Below, piece after piece: positions 24,905-33,137 of a DNA stretch of 49,656 nucleotides (position 1 is the first letter of the stretch; each line of letters starts with the position of its first letter). The position numbers were made by a program, and so were the translations under genes. The notes under the pieces are model-generated. The model was not told the origin of the DNA and searched no databases. It saw only the letters and a program-made list of their open reading frames with translations. This DNA is from Flagellimonas beolgyonensis (GTDB taxonomy: Bacteria; Bacteroidota; Bacteroidia; Flavobacteriales; Flavobacteriaceae). The stretch is taken from NCBI RefSeq assembly GCF_003992615.1, contig NZ_RZMY01000012.1, forward strand, positions 355 through 50,010. The letters run 5' to 3'.

Positions 24905-26023
24905 ATGATTCTCGATTTTGTTCAAGTCCTTCACCTGTGGACTTTTCTCCCTATTTTTGAAGCTATGGAGTCTTTTTACGACAATGTTTCCAAAGAATCG
25001 CTCATTTATTTGAGTGTTGCCCTTGCTGTTCTGATCTTTCTGTACTGGAGCACCTCCGTTATTTTAAAGCGACTGGGCAAAAATCCGAAGTACTTATTGC
25101 CAACGGGATCCTTCCGAAAACTGGCCACCCCTTTAGTACTTATTTTTCTGAGTATTCTGATTCGTTTAAAGTCCCTTCGCGATGTGTTGAATTTGGAAGA
25201 GGCTGGTTTTTGGTTTCGCAAGGCAAGTACCCTTTTGTTCATTTTCGCGATGACCTGGGTGATGATTGCGCTTCTGAAAATTGTTAAACAAATTGTGATC
25301 CGGAATTATGACGTAGGGGTCGAAGACAATCTGAAAGCAAGAAAGGTGTACACCCAGTTCACCATTTTGGAGCGGATATTCATTTTCATTATCATTTTGT
25401 TGGCCGTCGGGTTTTCCCTGATGAGCTTTCCGGAAATCAGACAATTGGGGTTGAGTATTTTTGCCTCTGCCGGTGTTGCAGGAATCATTATCGGATTCTC
25501 GGCCCAAAAATTCATTGGGACCATTTTGGCCGGTATCCAAATTGCCATTGCCCAACCCATTAAGCTGGATGATGTGGTGATCGTAGAGGGGGAATGGGGT
25601 CGCATTGAAGAAATTACCTTGACCTATGTTGTGGTGGCCATTTGGGATAAGCGCAGATTGATTGTGCCCACGCCCTATTTTATTGATAAACCGTTCCAAA
25701 ACTGGACAAAGACCTCGGCCGATATTTTGGGGACTGTCTTTTTATATGTGGATTACAATGTGCCTTTTGACAAACTGCGGGAAGAATTGACCCGGGTTTT
25801 GAACGAAACCGACCTTTGGGACGGCAAAGTCAACGTGTTACAGGTAACCGATAGCAAACCCAACCATGTGGAGGTCCGGGCCTTAATGAGTGCCAAAGAT
25901 TCGCCCACCGCTTGGGACCTTCGGGTGCATGTCCGTGAAAAATTAATCGTTTATTTACAGGAAAATTATCCTGAAAGTATTGCAAGGACACGGATAAGAA
26001 TTGATCAAGACCATCAAAAATGA
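24905..26023 (+). CDS. MscS-type mechanosensitive ion channel
   Basis: Small-conductance mechanosensitive channel family, 372 residues from the first ATG or 352 from the ATG at 24965 (MESFYDN), which opens closer to the first strong helix. Four or five transmembrane segments lie in the N-terminal 195 residues. The pore-lining helix shows SIFASAGVAGIIIGFSAQK, followed by the MscS beta domain (PIKLDDVVIVEGEWGRIEEI) and an alpha/beta C-terminal part. It would release solutes on osmotic downshock. It overlaps the DUF1460 gene by 4 bases (ATGA), so the two are translationally coupled. Confidence 0.9.
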   Translation: MILDFVQVLHLWTFLPIFEAMESFYDNVSKESLIYLSVALAVLIFLYWSTSVILKRLGKNPKYLLPTGSFRKLATPLVLIFLSILIRLKSLRDVLNLEEAGFWFRKASTLLFIFAMTWVMIALLKIVKQIVIRNYDVGVEDNLKARKVYTQFTILERIFIFIIILLAVGFSLMSFPEIRQLGLSIFASAGVAGIIIGFSAQKFIGTILAGIQIAIAQPIKLDDVVIVEGEWGRIEEITLTYVVVAIWDKRRLIVPTPYFIDKPFQNWTKTSADILGTVFLYVDYNVPFDKLREELTRVLNETDLWDGKVNVLQVTDSKPNHVEVRALMSAKDSPTAWDLRVHVREKLIVYLQENYPESIARTRIRIDQDHQK

Positions 26024-26874
26024 AATCAAAAAATATCTCCCTACTGATTCTTTTGTTCGGTTGGCTGGGCCAGGCCCAACAAATTACCTGTTCGCCAAAA
26101 GACCGACCCCTGTTTGACACCAAAATGCATGCGTTGGCAACCATTGAAGCTTCCAATTTGGGAGACACCATTTCGTTGGTCGGCCAATCTTTTTTGGGAA
26201 CACCCTATGTGGAAAAAACATTGGAAGTGGGCGACACCGAAACGCTTGTGGTCAATTTTAGCGGGTTGGATTGTACCACTTTTGTGGAAAATGTACTGGC
26301 ATTCACTGCCCTTTTGAAAAAACAACAAAACGATTTTCAAGATTTTGCAAGTGAATTGGAAACCATTCGGTATCGCAATGGGGAAATGAAAGGTTATCCA
26401 TCACGTTTACACTATTTTACGGAGTGGATTCGAAACAATGAGAAGAAGGGTTTAGTAAAGGATATCACCAAGGATTTGGGCGGTATCGAGCTTGAAAAAC
26501 CCATCAATTTCATGGGAACCCACAGAGATCTGTATCCTTTTTTAGCCAGTGATGCCAATTTTCAAGCTATGCAGCAGGTGGAATCCCAACTAGCTAAGGA
26601 AACATTGTGTTACCTGCCCCAAAATCAAATTGCAGACAAGGAACATCTGATCCAATCCGGGGACATTATCGCCTTGGCCACCTCCATTAAAGGGTTGGAT
26701 GTGACCCATACCGGAATCGCCATCCACCGGCCCGACGGACGTTTGCATTTGTTGCATGCCTCCAGTAAAAATGGCGAAGTGGAAATCAGTGAACTGCCTT
26801 TGGCAGATTATCTCAAAAACATCAAGAGTAATATCGGCATTATAGTGGCAAGACCCACTTTACTTCCGCTTTAA
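26020..26874 (+). CDS. DUF1460 (N-acetylmuramoyl-L-alanine amidase-like) protein, exported
   Basis: A 284-residue protein with a signal peptide (about 1-19, ending GQAQ). DUF1460 is an NlpC/P60-superfamily cysteine peptidase/amidase fold. The probable nucleophile is the Cys in GLDCTTFVENVLAF; the His is probably in THTGIAIH. It would cut cell-wall peptides or a related amide in the periplasm. The start overlaps the MscS stop (ATGA). Its 3' end overlaps the convergent ThuA gene by 15 bases (26860-26874), so the two transcripts are complementary there. Confidence 0.85.
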   Translation: MKSKNISLLILLFGWLGQAQQITCSPKDRPLFDTKMHALATIEASNLGDTISLVGQSFLGTPYVEKTLEVGDTETLVVNFSGLDCTTFVENVLAFTALLKKQQNDFQDFASELETIRYRNGEMKGYPSRLHYFTEWIRNNEKKGLVKDITKDLGGIELEKPINFMGTHRDLYPFLASDANFQAMQQVESQLAKETLCYLPQNQIADKEHLIQSGDIIALATSIKGLDVTHTGIAIHRPDGRLHLLHASSKNGEVEISELPLADYLKNIKSNIGIIVARPTLLPL

Positions 26875-27609
26875 ACACCACTCGATCGCCCCCAGTAAAT
26901 GCTGTCTGAAATCCGGCTCGTCAAAAGCAGCTTCGGTGTGTCCCAAACCTGTATAGAAAGCCCGACCCCCATCAAATTCATGGTACCACGCAATAGGATG
27001 GTTGGCACCATTGGTACCGCCTTTGTAACTGGTTTCATCCAACTTTAGGAGCACATTTACCTTAGGGTTCAGGTTTTTGAAATTGTACCATTCATCAAAA
27101 TGCATCCACACCTTATCCAGATGTGCCGTTGAAGGATGGGTGTTGTCCATCACGTCTATTTTGGCTTCTTGCTGTTCCGGATGACTATCAAAATACGCCC
27201 CGGCCAATTTACCGTACCAAGGCCAATCGTATTCTGTATCGGCTGCCGCGTGGACACCCAAATAACTGCCTCCATTTTTAATGTAGGATTCAAAGGCGGC
27301 TTGTTGGGTTTCGTTGAGCACATCCAAGGTAGTGCTTAAAAAGACCACCAATTTGTAATTCTTCAAGCTTTGGGGATTAAAATCTTCGCTGAATTCGGTT
27401 TGCAGTGCCACAAACCGGTTTCGCCGGCCCAATTCGCGAAAGGTTTGTACTCCCTTTTCTATGGACTTATGCCGATAGCCTTCAGTTTTGGTAAATATCA
27501 AAACCAGATCGGGCATGGTGTTGTCCGCCAAATCTTTGGAGGGTTCATTTTGGGCTTGACCGCCGGCCATAAAAAAACAGACCAACAAAAGGGCAACAAT
27601 ATGTTTCAT
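26860..27609 (-). CDS. Exported ThuA-like domain protein
   Basis: A 249-residue ThuA-family protein with a class I glutamine amidotransferase-like fold and a signal peptide ending AGGQAQ (about residue 19). Landmarks: LVLIFTKTEGYRHKSIEKGV, GGSYLGVHAAADTEYDWPWY, and PIAWYHEFDGGRAFYTGLGHTEAAF (residues given in pieces of the conserved core). The Cys of true amidotransferases is absent. ATG at 27609 chosen because it opens the signal peptide. The gene starts 10 bases after the AraC regulator stops, so the two are probably one transcript. Family members are linked to sugar (trehalose) use; no substrate can be assigned. Confidence 0.88.
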   Translation of the reverse strand: MKHIVALLLVCFFMAGGQAQNEPSKDLADNTMPDLVLIFTKTEGYRHKSIEKGVQTFRELGRRNRFVALQTEFSEDFNPQSLKNYKLVVFLSTTLDVLNETQQAAFESYIKNGGSYLGVHAAADTEYDWPWYGKLAGAYFDSHPEQQEAKIDVMDNTHPSTAHLDKVWMHFDEWYNFKNLNPKVNVLLKLDETSYKGGTNGANHPIAWYHEFDGGRAFYTGLGHTEAAFDEPDFRQHLLGAIEWCLKRK

Positions 27610-27619
27610 AAGATGGGAT

Positions 27620-28498
27620 TTACACATTGGAAGTTACATATTTTTTTGGGGTGGTCCCGAACTTCTTTTTGAAGGAGGCGATAAAATGACTGGCTGTGCT
27701 ATACCCCACTTTCAAGCCCACTTCGTTCACATTGTGCTTGCCCGATTCCAACATTTTGCGGGCATACTCCATTTTATAATCGAACAGAAAGCCATATACC
27801 GAATCCCCATAGATCTGTTTGAACCCTTCCTTTAACTTTTTAAGGCTCAGTCCCACCTCATCGGAAAGTTCGGCCAAGGTTGGCGGTTCGGCCATACGGG
27901 CGATCATGATTTCCTTGGCCATTTTTATGCGGCGCACATTGTCTTCGTCGGCCAAATAGGGGCATTGTTCCAAATCGGCATCTTCTGTTTTATTGAAGTA
28001 GAGTGAAATCAGTTCGAACACCTTGCCCTTTAAATACAATTTCTTGATGGATGGATGCAGATTATAGTTCATCAATTGGCTCAACACCACGGCAATGGCC
28101 GGAGACACCATTTCTTGTGAGTAATACTTCTTCTCTTTATTGTCCTCGCTCAAAAAAGGAATGTAATTGGCCTCGTCCGAAAACAAGGAATGAAACTTTC
28201 TGATGGTCATGACCACGGAAAGCAACCACGAATTCGGTGAAACTACCAAATTCAAGGGCAAATCCTTTTGGGTATTGTACAGCAACAGGGAATTTTCCTC
28301 GTTCACCTCTAAATAATAGTTGCCCTCATTAAAGTTAAAACGGGATTTTCCCTTCAGGCAAAAGTGAAATTGAATGTAGGAACTGTCGATATCCCGCTCA
28401 ATAACCTTTGGTTCTTTGGCATCGTTCTGGATTTTAAGAATAAAAATGCCGTCTTCCACCAATATCTCATCGTACGAACCTTTAGCGATATTTTTCAT
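27620..28498 (-). CDS. AraC family transcriptional regulator (PchR-like)
   Basis: A 292-residue regulator. The N-terminal ~170 residues are a sensor domain unlike sugar-binding AraC domains, with a KLYLKGKVFELISLYF helix typical of PchR-like siderophore/iron regulators. The C-terminal ~100 residues hold two helix-turn-helix units (TLAELSDEVGLSLKKLKEGF and VNEVGLKVGYSTASHFIASF) and the FKKKFGTTPKKY signature. It is transcribed away from hemA across 209 bases that hold the ACCGCT direct repeat, and has ThuA downstream. Control of the heme operon is a reasonable inference from position; the ligand is unknown. Confidence 0.88.
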   Translation of the reverse strand: MKNIAKGSYDEILVEDGIFILKIQNDAKEPKVIERDIDSSYIQFHFCLKGKSRFNFNEGNYYLEVNEENSLLLYNTQKDLPLNLVVSPNSWLLSVVMTIRKFHSLFSDEANYIPFLSEDNKEKKYYSQEMVSPAIAVVLSQLMNYNLHPSIKKLYLKGKVFELISLYFNKTEDADLEQCPYLADEDNVRRIKMAKEIMIARMAEPPTLAELSDEVGLSLKKLKEGFKQIYGDSVYGFLFDYKMEYARKMLESGKHNVNEVGLKVGYSTASHFIASFKKKFGTTPKKYVTSNV

Positions 28499-28629
28499 GT
28501 ATGATTTTTGTTGTGCTTTTGTGATCCATTAATTTAGAATGGCTCTAAATTGCATGGTATATCATCAAAATTACCAATAATATCAATGCATTGAAGCTTT
28601 TTTACACAAATTTAAATGAAGATTTTGCC

Positions 28630-28657
28630 ACCGCTGGTGCTACGGTACCGCTAGCGT
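28630..28657. promoter_or_regulatory. Direct repeat ACCGCTrG, candidate operator between araC and hemA
   Basis: ACCGCTGGTGC (28630-28640) and ACCGCTAGCGT (28647-28657) are direct repeats with starts 17 bases apart, in a GC-rich patch in AT-rich DNA. AraC-type regulators usually bind two direct half-sites about two helical turns apart. The second repeat also overlaps an imperfect palindrome GCTACGGTACCGCTAGC (28639-28655). The site lies 24-51 bases before the hemA -7 box, right for an activator. Binding is not shown. Confidence 0.4.
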
Positions 28658-28680
28658 TATTTTATGACGTACAACACTGT

Positions 28681-28688
28681 TAATTTTG
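28681..28688 (+). promoter_or_regulatory. Candidate -7 box of the hemA operon
   Basis: TAATTTTG matches TAnnTTTG perfectly, 19 bases before the hemA ATG. No TTG is seen at the usual -33 distance, which fits a promoter that needs an activator, perhaps the divergent AraC protein. Confidence 0.5.
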
Positions 28689-28707
28689 TGTTGCGATTTT
28701 ATCCTTT

Positions 28708-29964
28708 ATGAGGAACTACCATATTTCAAAACATAATTCCTTCTATGCCGTTGGGTTGAGTTATAAGAAGGCGGATGCAGAGGTTAGAGGAAAGTTCAGT
28801 CTGGATGTTCCCGCTATAGACCATATTCTGGGCAAGGCAAAGGAATTGGGCATCGATGGTCTATTGGCCATTTCCACATGCAACAGAACCGAACTGTATG
28901 GTTTTGCCCAACACCCCTATCAACTGATCAAATTGTTATGCGACCAAACCAATGGAACCGTTGAAGAGTTCCAAGAGGTAGCGTATGTGTACAAAAACCA
29001 TGAAGCCATTTCCCACATGTTTAAAGTGGGTACAGGTCTCGACAGCCAGATATTGGGGGATTTTGAAATCATCAGCCAGATCAAACAAGGATTTTATAGG
29101 GCCAAAAAGCAAGATATGGCAAATCCGTTTTTGGAGCGTTTGTGCAATGCGGTGATACAGGCCAGCAAACGCATCAAGAACGAAACGGAGCTTTCTTCCG
29201 GGGCTACATCCGTAGCTTTTGCCTCGGTGAAATACATTCTGGACAATGTGCCCGACATCTCCGAAAAGAACATTCTCCTTTTTGGAACAGGTAAAATTGG
29301 ACGGAACACCTGCGAAAACCTGGTGAAGCACTCCAACAACTCCCACATTACCCTGATCAACCGTACTCGGGAAAAGGCAGAGGACATTGCGGGCAAGTTC
29401 AAATTGACCGTGAAGGATTACGGCGACCTACAAACGGAAATCCGCAAAGCGGATATTTTGGTGGTGGCCACCGGTGCGCAATTGCCAACAGTATCCAAAG
29501 CGCTGATCTATCCGAAAAAACCATTGTTGATCTTGGACCTTTCCGTGCCCAAAAACGTATCGGACGATGTTTTGGAACTGGACAATGTATCCTTGGTGCA
29601 TTTGGACCAGCTTTCGCAGATCACGGATGAAACCTTGGCCAACAGAAAAGCGGATGTGCCCAAGGCCGAAGCCATTATTGATCAAGTTAAGAAGGACTTC
29701 CTCAAATGGTTGGAAACCCGAAAATTTGCACCGGTCATCAACGCCCTCAAGGAAAAATTGAAGACCATGAAAGAAGAGGAAATCGACTTTCATTCCAAAA
29801 AGCTGTCCGATTTTAACCAAGATCAGGCCGAGATGATTTCTGAGCGCATCATCCAAAAGATTACCAAGCAATTTGCCAACCACCTGAAAAAGTCAGACGT
29901 GGATACGGAGGATAGTTTGGAGCTCATTCAAAAAGTCTTCCAGCTAGAACCCCACTCCAAATGA
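28708..29964 (+). CDS. hemA: Glutamyl-tRNA reductase HemA
   Basis: Reduces glutamyl-tRNA to glutamate-1-semialdehyde with NADPH, the committed step of C5-pathway heme synthesis. 418 residues, normal length. The catalytic Cys58 lies in AISTCNRTELYGF; the next landmark is GLDSQILGDFEI. The NADPH-binding domain has LLFGTGKIGRNTCENL, and the C-terminal helices form the dimer domain. Lead gene of a ten-gene run: hemA, C, D, E, DUF6973, GNAT, F, phzF, B, serine hydrolase. It overlaps hemC by 4 bases (ATGA). HemL, the next enzyme, is not in the window. Confidence 0.95.
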   Translation: MRNYHISKHNSFYAVGLSYKKADAEVRGKFSLDVPAIDHILGKAKELGIDGLLAISTCNRTELYGFAQHPYQLIKLLCDQTNGTVEEFQEVAYVYKNHEAISHMFKVGTGLDSQILGDFEIISQIKQGFYRAKKQDMANPFLERLCNAVIQASKRIKNETELSSGATSVAFASVKYILDNVPDISEKNILLFGTGKIGRNTCENLVKHSNNSHITLINRTREKAEDIAGKFKLTVKDYGDLQTEIRKADILVVATGAQLPTVSKALIYPKKPLLILDLSVPKNVSDDVLELDNVSLVHLDQLSQITDETLANRKADVPKAEAIIDQVKKDFLKWLETRKFAPVINALKEKLKTMKEEEIDFHSKKLSDFNQDQAEMISERIIQKITKQFANHLKKSDVDTEDSLELIQKVFQLEPHSK

Positions 29965-30887
29965 GCAAAATCATACGAATTGGAACCCGCGACAGTGAAT
30001 TGGCGCTGTGGCAAGCGACCACCGTGCAAGAAAAGTTGGAAGCATTGGGGTTCGACACTATATTGGTGCCCACCAAATCCATCGGTGATCAGGTGTTGGA
30101 CAAACCGTTGTACGAATTGGGGGTGACTGGCATTTTTACCAAGACACTGGACATTGCGCTCTTGGAAGGGCAAATTGATATTGCCGTACATTCCATGAAG
30201 GACGTACCCACCCAATTGCCGAAGGGCATTGTTAAGGCTGCCGTGTTGGAACGGGCTGTTTCCCATGACATTTTGGTGCACAAGGGTCTTGGGTTTTTGG
30301 AATCGGATGCACCGGTGACCATTGCCACCGGAAGTTTGCGTAGAAAGGCCCAGTGGCTCAACAAATATCCAAACCACACTGTAGTAGATCTTAGGGGCAA
30401 CGTGAACACCCGCCTCTTAAAACTCATTGAAAACGATTGGCAAGGGGCCATTTTTGCCCAAGCCGGCCTGCAGCGTATCAAATTATTGCCGAAAGATGCG
30501 GTACAATTGGATTGGATGGTGCCAGCTCCGGCACAGGGCGCCATGCTGGTGGTGGCCAAAGAGGAAGACGATTTTACACGAAAAGCAGTGTCCAAACTGA
30601 ACAACACAGAAGCAGAGGTGACCACTTCCATTGAACGCGAATTCTTGCGGACTTTGGAGGGCGGCTGTACCGCCCCCATTGGAGCCTTGGCCCAAATTAA
30701 AGATCAAACGGTTTATTTCGAAGGGGTACTGTTCTCGTTGGATGGGAAGGATAAACTTTCCGTAAAAAAAGAAATCCCGTTAGGCAAAGCAAAAGGCTTC
30801 GGGGAAGCCTGTGCCTTGGAAGTGTTGCAAAACGGTGGTGATAAATTGATGCAGGCTATCCGAAATGAAAACAGTGCTCTCCACTAA
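29961..30887 (+). CDS. hemC: Hydroxymethylbilane synthase (porphobilinogen deaminase) HemC
   Basis: Joins four porphobilinogen units into linear hydroxymethylbilane. 308 residues. Motifs: RIGTRDSELALWQA at the start, the active-site region VHSMKDVPTQLPKG, TGSLRRKAQ, and EGGCTAPIGA, in which Cys236 carries the dipyrromethane cofactor. Its start overlaps the hemA stop by 4 bases and its end overlaps hemD by 23 bases, so the three genes are tightly coupled. Confidence 0.96.
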   Translation: MSKIIRIGTRDSELALWQATTVQEKLEALGFDTILVPTKSIGDQVLDKPLYELGVTGIFTKTLDIALLEGQIDIAVHSMKDVPTQLPKGIVKAAVLERAVSHDILVHKGLGFLESDAPVTIATGSLRRKAQWLNKYPNHTVVDLRGNVNTRLLKLIENDWQGAIFAQAGLQRIKLLPKDAVQLDWMVPAPAQGAMLVVAKEEDDFTRKAVSKLNNTEAEVTTSIEREFLRTLEGGCTAPIGALAQIKDQTVYFEGVLFSLDGKDKLSVKKEIPLGKAKGFGEACALEVLQNGGDKLMQAIRNENSALH

Positions 30888-31578
30888 AATATTGACGCAG
30901 CCGCAAAGGGAACTGTTCCTAAATTCCGGTTTGGGATTGGTGGAGTACAATGCCATTCATATCGATTTTTTGGATGTGCCAATTCCTTTGGATCACCCCA
31001 ATTATATTTTCACCAGTAAAAATGCAGTGAAGGCCTTTTTGAGACAGGCCAAGAACAAAAAACTGCCCAGATTAAGGGCTTTTTGCGTGGGTTCCAACAC
31101 CAAGTCCTTTTTGGAAGCCAATGGTTTTACCGTATTGAAAACAGCTGACAACGCAGCAACCTTGGCCAACTCGATTGTCCAGGACCATAGTGGGGAGGAA
31201 TTTCTGTTTCTTTGCGGAAACAAACGCAGGGAAGAGCTGCCAGACATTTTATCAAAATATAACATTCGGTACAAAGAACTGGAGGTTTACCGTACCGAAC
31301 TGAGCACCAAGGTGTTCAACCGTAGTTTTGATGGTATTCTTTTCTTCAGTCCCAGTGGCATCACGAGCTTTTTCACCCAAAACCAAATTGCTCCGGAAAC
31401 GATATTGTTCTGCATTGGAGAAACTACAGCAAAGGAAGCCAATAAACATTCAAAAAATAGTGTAATAGCCAACAAACCAACCATAGAAAATGTATTGGTA
31501 CAGGCGATTAAAGAATTATCAATACAAACGGATGCTGAGCGGAGTCGAAGCACCAAACAAAATTCAAAAAAAACATAG
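30865..31578 (+). CDS. hemD: Uroporphyrinogen-III synthase HemD
   Basis: Closes hydroxymethylbilane with inversion of ring D. 237 residues. HemD is a poorly conserved family; the call rests on operon position and landmarks: VLSTKILTQPQRELFLNSG, NYIFTSKNAVKAF, FCVGSNTKSFLEANGF and the late FFSPSGITSFF...CIGETTAKEA block. The last ~17 residues (from about TDAERSRSTKQ) come from a REP-like element (31531-31554), so the native C-terminus probably ended near KELSIQ and the stop now used lies beyond the repeat. It overlaps hemC by 23 bases. Confidence 0.88.
   Translation: MKTVLSTKILTQPQRELFLNSGLGLVEYNAIHIDFLDVPIPLDHPNYIFTSKNAVKAFLRQAKNKKLPRLRAFCVGSNTKSFLEANGFTVLKTADNAATLANSIVQDHSGEEFLFLCGNKRREELPDILSKYNIRYKELEVYRTELSTKVFNRSFDGILFFSPSGITSFFTQNQIAPETILFCIGETTAKEANKHSKNSVIANKPTIENVLVQAIKELSIQTDAERSRSTKQNSKKT
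31531..31554. repeat. REP-like core inside the 3' end of hemD
   Basis: GATGCTGAGCGGAGTCGAAG followed by CACC. Its reverse complement shares 15 of 16 bases with CTTCGACTGCGCTCAG at 217-232. It is read in frame as the tail of HemD. Thirty bases on lies a second repeat type, the hairpin at 31583-31602. Confidence 0.65.
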
Positions 31579-31582
31579 AAAG

Positions 31583-31602
31583 ATTCCTGTCTTCACAGGA
31601 AT
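31583..31602. repeat. Perfect hairpin ATTCCTGT-CTTC-ACAGGAAT
   Basis: An 8-bp perfect stem with a CTTC loop between hemD and hemE, followed by GACA. Same pattern as the hairpin at 18317-18336. No T tract follows (GACAAATTAAAATTT), so it is not a typical terminator and hemE can still be read through; it might tune mRNA stability within the operon. Confidence 0.65.
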
Positions 31603-31617
31603 GACAAATTAAAATTT

Positions 31618-32643
31618 ATGATTAAAAACGACTTGTTCCTTAAAGCACTTAAAGGCGAAACCGTGGAACGCCCACCCGTTTGGATGATGCGCCAGGCCGG
31701 ACGTTATTTGCCCGAATTTATGGAACTCCGTAAAAAATACGATTTCTTTACCCGTTGTCAGACCCCGGAACTGGCTTCCGAGATCACGGTACAGCCCATC
31801 CGCCGATATGGCATGGATGCAGCTATTTTGTTCAGCGACATTCTGGTGATTCCCCAGGCGATGGACATAGAGGTGGAAATGAAACCCAACTTTGGCCCCT
31901 ATCTGCCAAATCCGATTCGTTCCAAAGCAGATTTGGACCGGGTAATTGTTCCCGATATTCAGGACACTTTGGGCTATGTGATGGATGCCATTGCCATGAC
32001 CAAGGAAAAATTGAACGATGAAATCCCGTTGATCGGGTTTGCAGGTTCGCCATGGACCATTCTGTGCTATTGTGTGGAAGGACAGGGCAGTAAAAGTTTT
32101 GATAAAGCACGTGGTTTTTGCTTTACGCAGCCTGAAGCGGCCCATGGGTTACTTCAAAAAATTACGGATACCACCATTGCCTATTTAAAGGCAAAAGTGG
32201 AAGCCGGAGTTAATGCGGTTCAGGTGTTCGATTCGTGGGGAGGAATGCTTTCCCCAACCGATTACCAAGAATTTTCCTGGAAATACATTCAGCAAATAGT
32301 GGATGCCCTTAAAGACTTGGCCCCGGTCATCGTTTTTGGCAAAGGCTGTTGGTTCGCCTTGAAGGAGATGGCCGAATCCGGTGCATCTGCGGTTGGGGTC
32401 GATTGGACCTGTTCCCCAAAAAATGCAAGGTATCTTACCGGAGGCAATGTTACCCTACAAGGAAATTTTGATCCTGCAAGATTGTTGTCACCTCCTGAAA
32501 AAATTAAAGAAATGGTTGCGCAAATGATCCGTGAATTTGGCAAGGATAAATATGTGGTCAATTTGGGCCATGGCATACTTCCCCATATCCCACTGGAAAA
32601 TGCGAAGGCTTTTGTTGATGCGGTAAAAGAATACAAGGAGTGA
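31618..32643 (+). CDS. hemE: Uroporphyrinogen decarboxylase HemE
   Basis: Removes four carboxyl groups from uroporphyrinogen III to give coproporphyrinogen III. 341 residues, full length. Diagnostic motifs: [16 protein letters not shown] near the start, [21 protein letters not shown], and the end block [13 protein letters not shown]. It starts 39 bases after hemD, the largest gap before hemF, occupied by a hairpin repeat. Its stop overlaps the next gene's GTG start (GTGA). Confidence 0.96.
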   Translation: MIKNDLFLKALKGETVERPPVWMMRQAGRYLPEFMELRKKYDFFTRCQTPELASEITVQPIRRYGMDAAILFSDILVIPQAMDIEVEMKPNFGPYLPNPIRSKADLDRVIVPDIQDTLGYVMDAIAMTKEKLNDEIPLIGFAGSPWTILCYCVEGQGSKSFDKARGFCFTQPEAAHGLLQKITDTTIAYLKAKVEAGVNAVQVFDSWGGMLSPTDYQEFSWKYIQQIVDALKDLAPVIVFGKGCWFALKEMAESGASAVGVDWTCSPKNARYLTGGNVTLQGNFDPARLLSPPEKIKEMVAQMIREFGKDKYVVNLGHGILPHIPLENAKAFVDAVKEYKE

Positions 32644-33137
32644 ACCTTATATCGGTCTTAAAACGGGTGAGCATTAAACATTTACTGAAAGGTATTTTGC
32701 TGGCAATACGAAGACCCTTTTTTATTGGACCAACAATGAAGGCCACCAAGGATTGTATTCGGGTTTCAACCAAAAATTATGGGAAACTCCATCAAAAAAA
32801 CGGTCCTGCCAATGCTTTTCGACATGCCCTTTGGAATTACATGATCGCCAAAAGATGTTTGAAATGGGCCACAAAGGAAACATCGGTTTTGGACTGGACG
32901 AAACAAATTACCGATTGGCATGAAGATGCCTTTCCAAATGACGCATTGGCGCGAAGAATGGACTTGCACAATAATTGGGTTGGTCGTCAAATATTTCAGG
33001 AAAATCCAACCATTTCAGAAGCAGATGCCATTGAATTGTTCAAAAAAATGACCAAGGACTCCACGAAAATTGATACAAATTCTGATTTGTCACAGTTAAA
33101 AAACCAATTGGTACATATTATTTCGACACAAAATTAA
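32640..33137 (+). CDS. DUF6973-like protein
   Basis: A 165-residue protein starting with GTG that overlaps the hemE stop (GTGA). After a basic N-terminal helix it has the pattern [15 protein letters not shown], then DWHEDAF and [13 protein letters not shown]. These conserved His, Glu and Asn residues suggest a metal- or phosphate-binding helical enzyme; I believe this is the DUF6973 family but cannot check it. There is no signal peptide. Together with the GNAT gene after it, it interrupts the heme genes hemE and hemF. Function unknown. Confidence 0.7.
   Translation: MNLISVLKRVSIKHLLKGILLAIRRPFFIGPTMKATKDCIRVSTKNYGKLHQKNGPANAFRHALWNYMIAKRCLKWATKETSVLDWTKQITDWHEDAFPNDALARRMDLHNNWVGRQIFQENPTISEADAIELFKKMTKDSTKIDTNSDLSQLKNQLVHIISTQN

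Noticed and set aside
24952..24959. TATTTTTG as the promoter of the MscS gene
   Set aside because: It matches TAnnTTTG but ends 5 bases before the second ATG and lies inside the frame from the first ATG, so it would require a leaderless mRNA; there is no -33 box.
22967..28498. Defence or toxin-antitoxin system around MATE, DUF3050, MscS and AraC
   Set aside because: No nuclease, reverse transcriptase, toxin fold or conserved defence pairing is visible; the genes fit housekeeping and stress roles.
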